From NCBI RefSeq assembly GCF_003234815.2, contig NZ_CP126279.1, forward strand, positions 3,038,001 to 3,102,000: DNA of 64,000 nucleotides. The letters are read 5' to 3'. The notes under the pieces were generated by a model. The model saw only the letters and a list, made by a program, of their open reading frames with translations, was not told the origin of the DNA and did not search any database. Position numbers and translations under genes: made by a program. This document shows, piece by piece, positions 7,938 to 16,451 of the stretch (the stretch's first letter is position 1; each line of letters starts with the position of its first letter). The stretch comes from Curtobacterium sp. MCBD17_035. Its GTDB lineage: Bacteria > Actinomycetota > Actinomycetes > Actinomycetales > Microbacteriaceae.

Positions 7938-9275
7938 GTGCTCGTCGGACCGCTCCTCAACCCGATCAACACCACGATGGTGTCCGTCGCGCTCGCGCCG
8001 ATCTCCCGCGATCTGGGCATCGGGTCCGCGCAGGCGATCTGGCTCGTCGCGGCGCTGTACCTCGCGAGCGCCGTCGCCCAGCCGTCGATGGGGAAGCTCG
8101 CTGACCGGTTCGGGCCGAAGAAGGTGTTCCTCACGGGGCTCGTCATCGTCGGCGTCGCCGGGTTCGTGCCCGAGTTCCTCACCGGGTTCGGGGGCGCCGT
8201 CACCGCTCGCGTGCTCATCGGCATCGGGACCTCGTCCGCCTACCCGGCCGCCCTGACCACACTCCGCCAGCAGTCCGAGCGCATCGGCAAGCCGACCCCG
8301 CCGCTCGTGCTCGGCGCGCTCTCGATCACGTCCCTGGTCTCCGCGGCCGCCGGGCCACCGCTCGGGGGCGCACTCATCGCCGCCTTCGGGTGGCACGCGA
8401 TCTTCCTCGTCAACGTGCCACTCGCCGCCTTCGGGTTCGTCGTCGCGGGGCTGTGGCTGCCGTCCGACGCGTCGCGGCCCCGCCGCGACGACGGAGTGCC
8501 GGTGCTCACCGCGCTCGACCCCGCCGGCATGCTCCTCATGACCGGGACCGTGTCCGCGCTGCTCGTGTTCCTGCTCGACCTGTCCGACGGCCTCTGGTGG
8601 CTGCTCGGGGTCGCCGTCGCGCTGCTCGTGGCCCTCGTGCTCCGTGAGCTCCGGGCGGCCAAGCCGTTCATCGACGTCCGGCTCCTCGTCACGAACCGGG
8701 CGCTGAGCCGCACGTACATCCGGTTGTTCCTCGTCTACATGGTCGCGTACACGATGACGTACGGGTTCTCGCAGTGGGTGCAGGACGTCGCCGGCTACTC
8801 GAGCGACCAGGCCGGGTACATCCAGCTGCCCTCCGCCGTGATCGCCGGCGTCGTGTCGTTCCTCGTGGCGCGACGGACCCGCGTCCGGACGCCGCTCGTG
8901 ATCGCAGCCACGGTCCCGGTCGTCGGCGGGCTGCTGCTCCTCGGCCTCCACGCCGGCAGCCCGGTCTGGCTCATCGCCCTCGTGCCGACCATGTTCGGGG
9001 TGCCGCAGGGGCTCGCGTCGGTCTCGAACCAGGCGGCGCTGTACCGGCAGGTGCCCTCGTCGTACATCGGCACCGCGGCGGGTCTGTCCCGGACGAGCGT
9101 GTACATCGGGGCGATCGCCGCGTCGTCCCTCATCGGCGGTGTCTTCGGCGAGCGCCCCACCACGCCGGACCTGCACCTGCTCGGATGGGTGATCGTCGGC
9201 GTCGCACTGCTGCTGTCCGCACTGACGATCCTCGACCGGGCACTGCGGCGGGCGGATCGCAGCGCCGCGGGCTGA
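7938..9275 (+). CDS. MFS transporter (DHA2-like drug exporter)
   Basis: Proton-driven multidrug-type exporter of the inner membrane. About 12-14 hydrophobic helices can be traced; between helices 2 and 3 is the MFS motif A variant GKLADRFGPKKVFL, and RVLIGIGTSSAYPAAL resembles motif C/B regions. The start is uncertain: GTG 7938 is the first start codon after the last in-frame stop, yet it has no ribosome-binding site, and homologous-looking sequence (GPARQRHPGFGPKLLVP) continues upstream without ATG, GTG or TTG. A non-standard start or an indel upstream, near the C10 and 16-bp repeats, is possible. The preceding MarR gene probably regulates it. Confidence 0.8.
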   Translation: MLVGPLLNPINTTMVSVALAPISRDLGIGSAQAIWLVAALYLASAVAQPSMGKLADRFGPKKVFLTGLVIVGVAGFVPEFLTGFGGAVTARVLIGIGTSSAYPAALTTLRQQSERIGKPTPPLVLGALSITSLVSAAAGPPLGGALIAAFGWHAIFLVNVPLAAFGFVVAGLWLPSDASRPRRDDGVPVLTALDPAGMLLMTGTVSALLVFLLDLSDGLWWLLGVAVALLVALVLRELRAAKPFIDVRLLVTNRALSRTYIRLFLVYMVAYTMTYGFSQWVQDVAGYSSDQAGYIQLPSAVIAGVVSFLVARRTRVRTPLVIAATVPVVGGLLLLGLHAGSPVWLIALVPTMFGVPQGLASVSNQAALYRQVPSSYIGTAAGLSRTSVYIGAIAASSLIGGVFGERPTTPDLHLLGWVIVGVALLLSALTILDRALRRADRSAAG

Positions 9276-9335
9276 CGCGGGGCGGACGTGCGCCGGGCCT
9301 CCCGGGCCGTCCGCTCGCCCCGATACGCTGAGCGG

Positions 9336-10193
9336 GTGACCGACCCGACCCACTGGACACTCACCCTCGTCTGCCAGGACCGCCCCGGGATCGTCCACGC
9401 GGTGAGCGGCGCCGTCGTCGCGGCCGAGGGGAACATCACCGAGTCGCAGCAGTTCTCGAGCGATGACACGAACACGTTCTTCATGCGGCTGCAGGTGCTC
9501 GCACCCGTCTCGCGCGCGGCGTTCGAGGCCGCGCTCGCCCCCGTGGTCGAGCGGTACGACATGACCGTGCAGCTCGACGTCGTCGGGCGCCCCCTGCGCA
9601 CGCTCGTGCTCGTGTCGAAGGCCGGACACTGCATGAACGACCTGCTGTACCGGCAGCGGAACGGGCAGCTCCCGATCGAGGTGCCCCTGGTGCTGTCGAA
9701 CCACCCGGACCTCGGGGAGCTCGCCGCGTTCTACTCCGTGCCGTTCGAGCACCGCGCGGTCGTCGACGAGGCCAGCAAGCGTGCCATGGAGGCGCGGGTC
9801 CTCCAGGCCGTCGAGGAGCACGACATCGAGCTCGTCGTGCTCGCCCGCTACATGCAGATCCTCTCGCCCGAGCTGTGCGCCGCGCTCGCCGGCCGTGCGG
9901 TGAACATCCACCACTCGTTCCTGCCCGGGTTCAAGGGCGCCAACCCGTACCGGCAGGCCCACGCGCGGGGCGTCAAGCTCATCGGGGCGACGGCGCACTT
10001 CGTGACGAGCAACCTCGACGAGGGACCGATCATCGAGCAGAACGTCGTCCGGGTCGACCACTCCCGCACGCCGCAACAGCTCGTGTCCATCGGACAGGAC
10101 GAGGAGTCGCGCACGCTGACCCAGGCCGTCCGCTGGATCGCCGAGGACCGCGTGCTCCTCGACGGCGGCTCCCGCACGATCATCTTCCGGTGA
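9336..10193 (+). CDS. purU: formyltetrahydrofolate deformylase
   Basis: Hydrolyses 10-formyl-THF to THF and formate, balancing one-carbon pools and feeding formate-dependent purine synthesis. The 285 residues comprise an N-terminal ACT domain (LVCQDRPGIVHAVSGAVV, residues 11-29) and a formyl-transferase domain with catalytic N190 and H192 in AVNIHHSFLPGFKGANPY and D228 in LDEGPIIEQ. The GTG at 9336 is chosen because the ACT domain begins within 10 residues; upstream codons show no homology. It overlaps the next gene by GTGA. Confidence 0.94.
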   Translation: MTDPTHWTLTLVCQDRPGIVHAVSGAVVAAEGNITESQQFSSDDTNTFFMRLQVLAPVSRAAFEAALAPVVERYDMTVQLDVVGRPLRTLVLVSKAGHCMNDLLYRQRNGQLPIEVPLVLSNHPDLGELAAFYSVPFEHRAVVDEASKRAMEARVLQAVEEHDIELVVLARYMQILSPELCAALAGRAVNIHHSFLPGFKGANPYRQAHARGVKLIGATAHFVTSNLDEGPIIEQNVVRVDHSRTPQQLVSIGQDEESRTLTQAVRWIAEDRVLLDGGSRTIIFR

Positions 10194-10687
10194 GCGACAT
10201 GTCGAACCCGCCGCAGTCCCCCGTCGACTGGGAGGACGTCCCGCCGCCCGCAGCCGGCGCGGGCCACGCCGCCCCCGCTCCAGGCCGCGCCGCACCCGCC
10301 GCGGGCCGCACGTCGGCGGCCGGGGCTCCGCGGGCCTCCCGGCCGCGCCGCCGCGTCGACGTCTGGACCGTCGTCCGGGTGGTCGTCATGGTGTTCGGCC
10401 TGTTCTCGCTCGCCTACTGGGGCTACATCTCGTGGGCCTTCCCGAGCCCCGCCGTCGTGTTCATGGTCGGCGCACCGGTGTTCGCCGCACTCGTGTGGTT
10501 CTTCTTCCGCTCGCCGCGGTCCCCGATCCCGACGGACGCGGTCGGCAAGACGATCGTCGAGGTCGCGCTCATCGTCGCCGCGGGCGGCGCCTGGCTCTCC
10601 ATCGGCCGGCCGTGGGTCGGACTCGTGTTCATCGTCGTCGCCGCGGTGTCGGGCATCGTCGTCGGTCGCCGGGAGACCGCACCGTGA
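10190..10687 (+). CDS. YrdB/DUF2568-like small membrane protein
   Basis: 165-residue protein with a Pro/Ala-rich cytoplasmic N-terminus (residues 1-55) and four predicted membrane segments. The C-terminal pattern PTDAVGKTIVEVALIVAAGG followed by a hydrophobic hairpin resembles the YrdB (DUF2568) family, whose function is unknown. Either GTG 10190, overlapping the purU stop, or ATG 10199 could be the start. It is tightly linked between purU and nagA by overlapping codons. Confidence 0.7.
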   Translation: MSDMSNPPQSPVDWEDVPPPAAGAGHAAPAPGRAAPAAGRTSAAGAPRASRPRRRVDVWTVVRVVVMVFGLFSLAYWGYISWAFPSPAVVFMVGAPVFAALVWFFFRSPRSPIPTDAVGKTIVEVALIVAAGGAWLSIGRPWVGLVFIVVAAVSGIVVGRRETAP

Positions 10688-11850
10688 CCGGCGGGGAGGC
10701 CCAGACCACGCTCCTCCGCGCCGCTCGCGCGGTCGACGTGTCCGGGATCGTCGAGGACCCGTGGCTGCTGCTCGTCGGCGACACGATCCGAGCGACGGGC
10801 AGCGGGCCGGACGCCCCCGCAGCAGAGGAGGTCGTCGACCTCGGCACGGCCACGATCACGCCCGGGTTCGTCGACCTCCACGGGCACGGTGGGGGCGGCG
10901 GCGCCTACGACCACCCGGACCAGATCCCGACGGGACTCGCCGTCCACCGTGCACACGGCACGACACGGTCGGTGATCAGCCTCGTGGCGAACCCCGTGCC
11001 GGTGCTCGTCGACCACCTCACCGCGATCCGCGCCCTCGCCGCCCGGGACCCACTCGTGCTCGGCGCGCACCTCGAGGGACCGTTCCTGTCGCCCGACAAC
11101 CGCGGCGCACACCACCCCGCGTACCTGGTCCCCCCGGAGCCGGACGCCGTCGCCGCGCTGCTCACCGCGGGCGAGGGGGTCCTCCGCCAGATCACGATCG
11201 CGCCGGAACTGCCCGGGGCCGACCGCGCGATCCCCGCCGTCGTCGAGGCCGGGGTCGTCGCCGCGGTCGGGCACACCACGGCGGACCACGCGACGACGCA
11301 GCGGGCCTTCGACCTCGGCGCATCGATGCTCACGCACGCGTTCAACGCCATGCCGGGGATCCACCACCGTGCCCCCGGGCCGATCTCGGCCGCGATCGCC
11401 GACGACCGTGTGACGCTCGAGCTCATCCTCGACGGCGTCCACGTCGCGCCGGCGGTCGCGCAGATCCTGCTCCGCGCCGCCCCCGGCCGTGTCGCCCTGA
11501 TCACCGACGCGATGGCGGCCGCCGGCTCCCCCGACGGCGACTACATGCTCGGCGACCTGGGGGTGCGGGTGACCGGCGGCGTCGCGCACGTGGCCGGCTC
11601 GGACACCATCGCCGGATCGACGCTGACGCAGGACGCCGCCCTCCGCATCGCCCTGACGCAGACCGACGTGTCGCTCGTCGATGCCGTCGCGGCGCTCACG
11701 GCCGTCCCCGCGGGCGCCATCGGCGAGGGGGAGCGCCTGGGCCGACTGGCACCCGGGTACGCGGCCGACGTCGTCGCGTTCCGCGGGGACTGGACCGTCG
11801 CGGGGGTGTGGGCTGCGGGGGTGCCGGTGGCCGGGGCCTCCGCGGACTGA
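10684..11850 (+). CDS. nagA: N-acetylglucosamine-6-phosphate deacetylase
   Basis: Removes acetate from GlcNAc-6-phosphate, giving glucosamine-6-phosphate for NagB (encoded at 25264-26064). This 388-residue amidohydrolase shows the metal-site and substrate motifs VDLHGHGGGGG, HLEGPFLSPDNRGAH, VGHTTADH, THAFNAMPG, LILDGVHV and LITDAMAAAG in family order. The GTG overlaps the preceding stop. It converges on the ROK kinase gene, whose stop lies three bases away, with no visible terminator between them. Confidence 0.93.
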   Translation: MTGGEAQTTLLRAARAVDVSGIVEDPWLLLVGDTIRATGSGPDAPAAEEVVDLGTATITPGFVDLHGHGGGGGAYDHPDQIPTGLAVHRAHGTTRSVISLVANPVPVLVDHLTAIRALAARDPLVLGAHLEGPFLSPDNRGAHHPAYLVPPEPDAVAALLTAGEGVLRQITIAPELPGADRAIPAVVEAGVVAAVGHTTADHATTQRAFDLGASMLTHAFNAMPGIHHRAPGPISAAIADDRVTLELILDGVHVAPAVAQILLRAAPGRVALITDAMAAAGSPDGDYMLGDLGVRVTGGVAHVAGSDTIAGSTLTQDAALRIALTQTDVSLVDAVAALTAVPAGAIGEGERLGRLAPGYAADVVAFRGDWTVAGVWAAGVPVAGASAD

Positions 11851-11853
11851 CGG

Positions 11854-12810
11854 TCAGCCGGCCAGGAGTGCCCGGGCGCGCGACGCCGCACCGAGCGCCA
11901 CCGCGTCGCTGCCCAGCCGGGCCCGCTCGACCCGGACGACGGCGCCGCTGACGGGGGGTTCGGCCTCGAGCGCCCGGCGCATCGGCGGCTCGAGCAACGC
12001 CCACGCGGCGGACACCCCGCCGCCGATGACGACGGTCCGGACGTCGAGGATCCCCGCGGTCAGGAGGATCGCCCGCGCGAGCCCCCACCCGGCGGCATCG
12101 AACACGGCACGGGCGTCGGCGTCGCCGGCCTCGGCAGCGGCGGCGACCTCGTGCGCGTGGCGGGTCCGGCCCGTGCGCTCGGCGTAGCGCGCGCTGATGC
12201 TCCGCGCGGACGCCAGGGTCTCGAGGTGCCCGCGCTGCCCGCAGGTGCACCGGGCGTCGCCGAACCCCGGGACGTGACCGATCTCGCCGGCGGCACCACC
12301 GGGCCCGTCGTACAGCTCGCCCGCCAGGATGAGTGCGCCGCCGACCCCGGTGCCGAGCGTCATGCCGAGCACGTCCCGCTCCCCCGCCACGGCGCCGGCC
12401 GAGACCTCGCCGCGGAGGAACGCGTTCACGTCGTTGTCGAGGGTCGCCGGGACCCCGAGCGCGGCCTCGATCGCCGCGGTCACCCCGAAACCGGCCCAGC
12501 CGGTGAACGAGTCGCCGGTCACGAGCACGGTGCCGCTCGCCGCGTCGACGACACCGGCCGCGCCCACCCCGACGCCGATGAGCGTGCCGTGCTGCCGCGT
12601 GAGCAAGGCGCCCACCGCCGCGACCGCCGCGCGGACGATCGCAGCGCCGCCGTCGTGCGCCGGTGTCGGGACGTCGGTCCGGTCGAGCACCACGAGGTCC
12701 TCGGTGCACAGCAGCACCTTCGTGTTCGTGCCGCCGACGTCGATCCCGGCGAGCAGGCGACGTGGCGCATCGGTCGGGAGGGCCGGGGCCGCGGTGTCCG
12801 TGCGGCTCAC
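11854..12810 (-). CDS. ROK-family sugar kinase
   Basis: 318-residue ROK protein without a DNA-binding domain, hence probably a kinase acting on an imported amino sugar or hexose. Seen: ATP-binding GIDVGGTNTKVLL near residues 21-33, TLDNDVNAFLRGE with the catalytic aspartate, TLGTGVGGALI, and a zinc-site loop CTCGQRGHLE in which the usual last cysteine is histidine. The GTG overlaps the stop of the ABC ATPase gene. Position beside nagA and a Dpp-type transporter suggests GlcNAc or a GlcNAc-containing substrate, which is inference. Confidence 0.85.
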   Translation of the reverse strand: MSRTDTAAPALPTDAPRRLLAGIDVGGTNTKVLLCTEDLVVLDRTDVPTPAHDGGAAIVRAAVAAVGALLTRQHGTLIGVGVGAAGVVDAASGTVLVTGDSFTGWAGFGVTAAIEAALGVPATLDNDVNAFLRGEVSAGAVAGERDVLGMTLGTGVGGALILAGELYDGPGGAAGEIGHVPGFGDARCTCGQRGHLETLASARSISARYAERTGRTRHAHEVAAAAEAGDADARAVFDAAGWGLARAILLTAGILDVRTVVIGGGVSAAWALLEPPMRRALEAEPPVSGAVVRVERARLGSDAVALGAASRARALLAG

Positions 12811-14528
12811 GCGCGTTCCCCCGGGACCGGTCCTCCGGAGCCGGCGGCGAGCGCCGCCTGTCGCTCCGACCGTCGGCGGCGCTGGAGCACGGGGTCCGGG
12901 ACCGGCACGGCCGCGAGGAGCCGACGCGTGTAGTCGGTCTCGGGGTGCAGCAGCGTCCGGCCGGTCGGGCCCTGCTCCTCGATCCGCCCGCCGCGCATGA
13001 CGACGACCCGTGCGGCGAAGTGCTGCACGACGGCGAGGTCGTGCGACACGAACAGGCACGCGAACCCGAGGTCGTGCTGCAGGTCGGTGATGACCTCGAG
13101 CACGGCCTCCTGCACGCTGACGTCGAGGGCACTCGTCGGTTCGTCGGCCACGAGGAGCTTCGGCCCGAGCACGAGTGCCCGGGCGAGACTGACGCGCTGC
13201 CGTTGTCCTCCCGAGAGCTCGCGCGGAGCGCGTCCGGCCAGGGCACGGGGCAGCCGGACGGCGTCGAGGGCCTCGGCGACGAGGCGGTCCCGTTCGGCAC
13301 CACCCATGCCCCGGCGGTGGACGCGGAGCGGCTCGGCGATGCACTCGCCGACCGCCATCCGGGCGTCGAGCGACGCGACCGGGTCCTGGAGGACCACCCC
13401 GATCCCGCCCTGGAGGGCCCGTCGTGCACGCCCTCGCGTCCGGCGGAGGTCCTGGCCGAAGAGCGCGACGGTCCCGGAGGTGGGCAGCACGAGGCCGAGC
13501 GCCACCCGCGCCGCGGTCGACTTGCCCGACCCGGACTCGCCGACGAGGCCCACGGTCTCCCCGGCGTGCACGCGGATGTCGACCCCGGCGAGGGCCTGCA
13601 CGGCGCGGCGGCCACGACCGAAGGCGACCCCGACGTCCCGCAGGTCGACCACCGGAGGCGTGCCGTCCCTCCCGACCGTCGACGGGTCGTCGGGGACGGG
13701 CGCGGGCCGGTCCGGATCCGCCACGAGGAGCCGCGGCACGGCGGCGAGGAGCCGCTTCGTGTACTCGTGCTCCGGTCGGAGGAGGACCTCCTCGACGCTG
13801 CCCGTCTCGACGATCTCGCCCTGGAGCATGACGGCGACGCGGTCGGCGAAGTCGGCGACGACGCCCATGTTGTGCGTGACGAGCAGCACCCCGGTGCCGG
13901 TGTCGACGGCGAGGCGGCGGAGGAGTTCCAGGATCTCGGCCTGGACGGTCACGTCGAGTGCGGTGGTCGGTTCGTCGGCGATGAGGAGCCGCGGTTCGTT
14001 CGCGATGGCCATCGCGATGACGACGCGCTGCCGCTGGCCGCCCGACAGCTGGAACGGGAACGCGGAGGCGCGCTGCTCGGGGTCGGGGATGCCGACGCGG
14101 CGGAGCAGGTCGACGGCCTCGCGAGCGGCGTCGGCCGCGGTGACCTGCCGGTGGTTGCGGATCACCTCGGCGATCTGGGCGCCGATCCGGGTGAGCGGGT
14201 CGAGTGCGGTCGCGGGTTCCTGGAAGACCATCGACACCGTCCGGCCACGGAGTGCCGCGAGCGACGGCTCGGACGCGCCGACGACGTCGGTCCCGCCGAC
14301 CGTGGCTCGGCCGCTCGGCGTGGCGTTCGGGGCGAGCAGGCCCATCGCGGCGAGCGCGATCGTGGACTTGCCCGATCCGGACTCGCCGACGAGAGCGAGC
14401 GTCTCGCCCGGCCGGACCTGGAGGGACACCCCGCGCACCGCGGGCACGGCGCCGGTCTCGGTGGCGAAGGTGACGTCGAGGTCCTCGACGTCGAGGATCG
14501 GCACGGTCGTCTGGGTGGTCGTCGGCAT
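12807..14528 (-). CDS. ABC transporter ATPase, fused DppD-DppF type (two nucleotide-binding domains)
   Basis: 573-residue fusion of two oligopeptide/nickel-class ATPase domains that power the adjacent permeases. Each half has Walker A (VGESGSGKST), a signature LSGGQRQRV and a Walker B ending in DEPT. The first half spans about residues 5-270, the second about 300-560. Such fusions are common in actinobacteria. The start ATG 14528 overlaps the permease stop by one base, and the stop overlaps the ROK kinase start, placing all in one transcript with the binding protein. Confidence 0.92.
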   Translation of the reverse strand: MPTTTQTTVPILDVEDLDVTFATETGAVPAVRGVSLQVRPGETLALVGESGSGKSTIALAAMGLLAPNATPSGRATVGGTDVVGASEPSLAALRGRTVSMVFQEPATALDPLTRIGAQIAEVIRNHRQVTAADAAREAVDLLRRVGIPDPEQRASAFPFQLSGGQRQRVVIAMAIANEPRLLIADEPTTALDVTVQAEILELLRRLAVDTGTGVLLVTHNMGVVADFADRVAVMLQGEIVETGSVEEVLLRPEHEYTKRLLAAVPRLLVADPDRPAPVPDDPSTVGRDGTPPVVDLRDVGVAFGRGRRAVQALAGVDIRVHAGETVGLVGESGSGKSTAARVALGLVLPTSGTVALFGQDLRRTRGRARRALQGGIGVVLQDPVASLDARMAVGECIAEPLRVHRRGMGGAERDRLVAEALDAVRLPRALAGRAPRELSGGQRQRVSLARALVLGPKLLVADEPTSALDVSVQEAVLEVITDLQHDLGFACLFVSHDLAVVQHFAARVVVMRGGRIEEQGPTGRTLLHPETDYTRRLLAAVPVPDPVLQRRRRSERQAALAAGSGGPVPGERA

Positions 14529-15448
14529 CAGCCGCGTCCTCTCGCGTCGAAGGCGTCCCGGAGCCCGTCGCCGATCGCGTTGAACGCGCAGACGACGAGG
14601 ATCACGGCGAGGCCGGGCGGCAGGATGAGCCACCACCGGCCCGAGTACGCGGCGGTGAGGCCCGCCGAGAGCATGCCACCCCAGTCGGTCGCGGGTGGCT
14701 GCACGCCGAGGCCGAGGTAGGACACGTAGGCGACGAGGAGGATCGCGTCGGCCACCTGGAACGTCGCGGCGACGACGATCGTCGACACGGAGTTCGGGAG
14801 CACGTGACGCATGACGGCGCGGGCGTGCGTGCCGCCGATCGCCCGGAGCGTCAGGACGTAGTCGCGGTTCTTGAGCGTGAGGGTCTCGGCTCGGATGAGG
14901 CGCGACGGCACGAGCCACGACACGAGGCCGAGGATCACGATGAGCCCGAGGACGTCCGGCGTCGAGATCGCCGAGATGACGAGCAGGATGAACAGCGCGG
15001 GGATGGCGATGCCGGCGTCGACGACGCGCATCATGACCGCGTCGACCCATCCGCCCGCGTACCCGGCGATCGCACCCCAGAGCGTGCCGATGACCGTGGC
15101 GAGCAGCCCGGCGGCGAGACCGACGAGGAGCGACACGGTCCCGCCGTACATCAGGCGACCGAGCTCGTCGTGGCCGACGGCGTCGGTGCCGAGCAGGTGT
15201 GCGCCGCCGGGTCGGAGGTTCGCCTGCGACAGCGTGGTGTGCGTCTGGTCGGTCGGGTACACGAGTGGGCCCACGAAGCAGAACAGCACGAACAGGACGA
15301 CCACGACGAGGCCGACGACCGCGAGCCGGTTGCGGAGGAACCGGCGCAGCGCGATCCGGAAGCCGGTGGCACCGACGACCTCGACGGCGGGCCCGGCGGC
15401 GGAGTCCGGGCTCAGTGGTGTCTGCCCGGGTTGGAGGACGGCGCTCAT
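14528..15448 (-). CDS. Dpp-type ABC transporter permease (DppC-like)
   Basis: 306-residue inner-membrane permease with an N-terminal hydrophobic segment (VVGLVVVVLFVLFCFVGPL), a periplasmic loop containing HLLGTDAVGHDELGRLMYGG, a hallmark of DppC/OppC proteins, and about five further helices. The EAA-like coupling loop reads LRAIGGTHARAVMRHVLPN. The start ATG 15448 follows a reasonable leader; the gene lies 43 bp after the DppB-like permease gene. Confidence 0.9.
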   Translation of the reverse strand: MSAVLQPGQTPLSPDSAAGPAVEVVGATGFRIALRRFLRNRLAVVGLVVVVLFVLFCFVGPLVYPTDQTHTTLSQANLRPGGAHLLGTDAVGHDELGRLMYGGTVSLLVGLAAGLLATVIGTLWGAIAGYAGGWVDAVMMRVVDAGIAIPALFILLVISAISTPDVLGLIVILGLVSWLVPSRLIRAETLTLKNRDYVLTLRAIGGTHARAVMRHVLPNSVSTIVVAATFQVADAILLVAYVSYLGLGVQPPATDWGGMLSAGLTAAYSGRWWLILPPGLAVILVVCAFNAIGDGLRDAFDARGRG

Positions 15449-15491
15449 GCGGGACCTGCCTTGCTTCGGGGGTTCGGGGACCGGTCGCCGG

Positions 15492-16451
15492 TCATGCCGT
15501 CGCCGCCCTGACGCGGGGGTCGACGATCGACTGGATGACGTCGGCCAGGAGCGTGCCGACGACGGTGGCCACGGAGATGACGAGGACGCAGCCGAGGAGC
15601 ACCGGGTAGTCGGACGACTGCGCGGCACTCCAGAACAGCAGGCCCATGCCCGGGTAGTTGAAGAGCTGCTCGACGACGAGCGATCCGCCGAAGAGCACCG
15701 GGACGTAGTACCCGAGCATCGCGATCACCGGCGTGAGCGAGTTGCGGAGGACGTGCCGTCGGAGGATCGCACCCTGTCGTGCGCCGCCGGCCCGCGCGGT
15801 GCGCACGTAGTCCTCCTGGAGGTTCTCGAGCGTCGACGACCGCATGTACCGACTGAACACAGCGACCATGGCGGCGGCACCGGTCACCACCGGGAGGACG
15901 AGACCGGCCGGGTCGGCGAAGACCTCGGCGAGCGTGTTGCCGTTCGGGGCCTGCGAGGGGAACCACGGCAGGACCTGGCTGAACACCACGATGACGACGA
16001 GCCCGAGGAAGAACACGGGGGTGGAGTACGCCACGAACGCGAGGGTCGTGACGACGTAGTCGACCGGCTTGTTGCGCCGGACGGCCTGCCACATGCCGAG
16101 CGGGATCGCCACGGCGAGCGCCACGACGGCCGACAGGATCGTCAGCACCAGGGTCTTCGGCAGTCGCTCGACGATGAGCTGCGTGACCGGCTCGTTCAGC
16201 GTGTACGAGGAGCCGAGGTCGCCGCGGAGCAAGGTACCGAGGTAGTAGACGTACTGCACGACGAGGGGCTTGTCGAGGCCCTGCTCGCGGTTGAACTGCG
16301 CGATCTGCAGGCTCGTGGCCTTCGCCCCGAGGATCCCGCGAGCGGGACCCCCGGGGAGCGTGTGCAGCAGGCAGAACACGATCACGGTGACGATGAACAC
16401 CACGATCAGGGCCTGCAGCACACGCCGGGCGATGTAGAGCGCAGTGGTCAC
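15492..16451 (-). CDS. Dpp-type ABC transporter permease (DppB-like)
   Basis: 319-residue permease with the N-terminal helix typical of DppB (RRVLQALIVVFIVTVIVFCL), a periplasmic loop, and the coupling segment VRTARAGGARQGAILRRHVLRN. About six membrane helices are visible. GTG 16451 is chosen because it overlaps the binding-protein stop as GTGA, the coupling style used throughout this operon; a GTG five codons earlier is possible. It pairs with the DppC-like permease and fused ATPase. Confidence 0.88.
   Translation of the reverse strand: MTTALYIARRVLQALIVVFIVTVIVFCLLHTLPGGPARGILGAKATSLQIAQFNREQGLDKPLVVQYVYYLGTLLRGDLGSSYTLNEPVTQLIVERLPKTLVLTILSAVVALAVAIPLGMWQAVRRNKPVDYVVTTLAFVAYSTPVFFLGLVVIVVFSQVLPWFPSQAPNGNTLAEVFADPAGLVLPVVTGAAAMVAVFSRYMRSSTLENLQEDYVRTARAGGARQGAILRRHVLRNSLTPVIAMLGYYVPVLFGGSLVVEQLFNYPGMGLLFWSAAQSSDYPVLLGCVLVISVATVVGTLLADVIQSIVDPRVRAATA

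Noticed and set aside
7161..10295. Minus-strand open frame of over 1000 codons
   Set aside because: Antisense to marR, the MFS gene and purU, all with clear family motifs; composition is typical of shadow frames.
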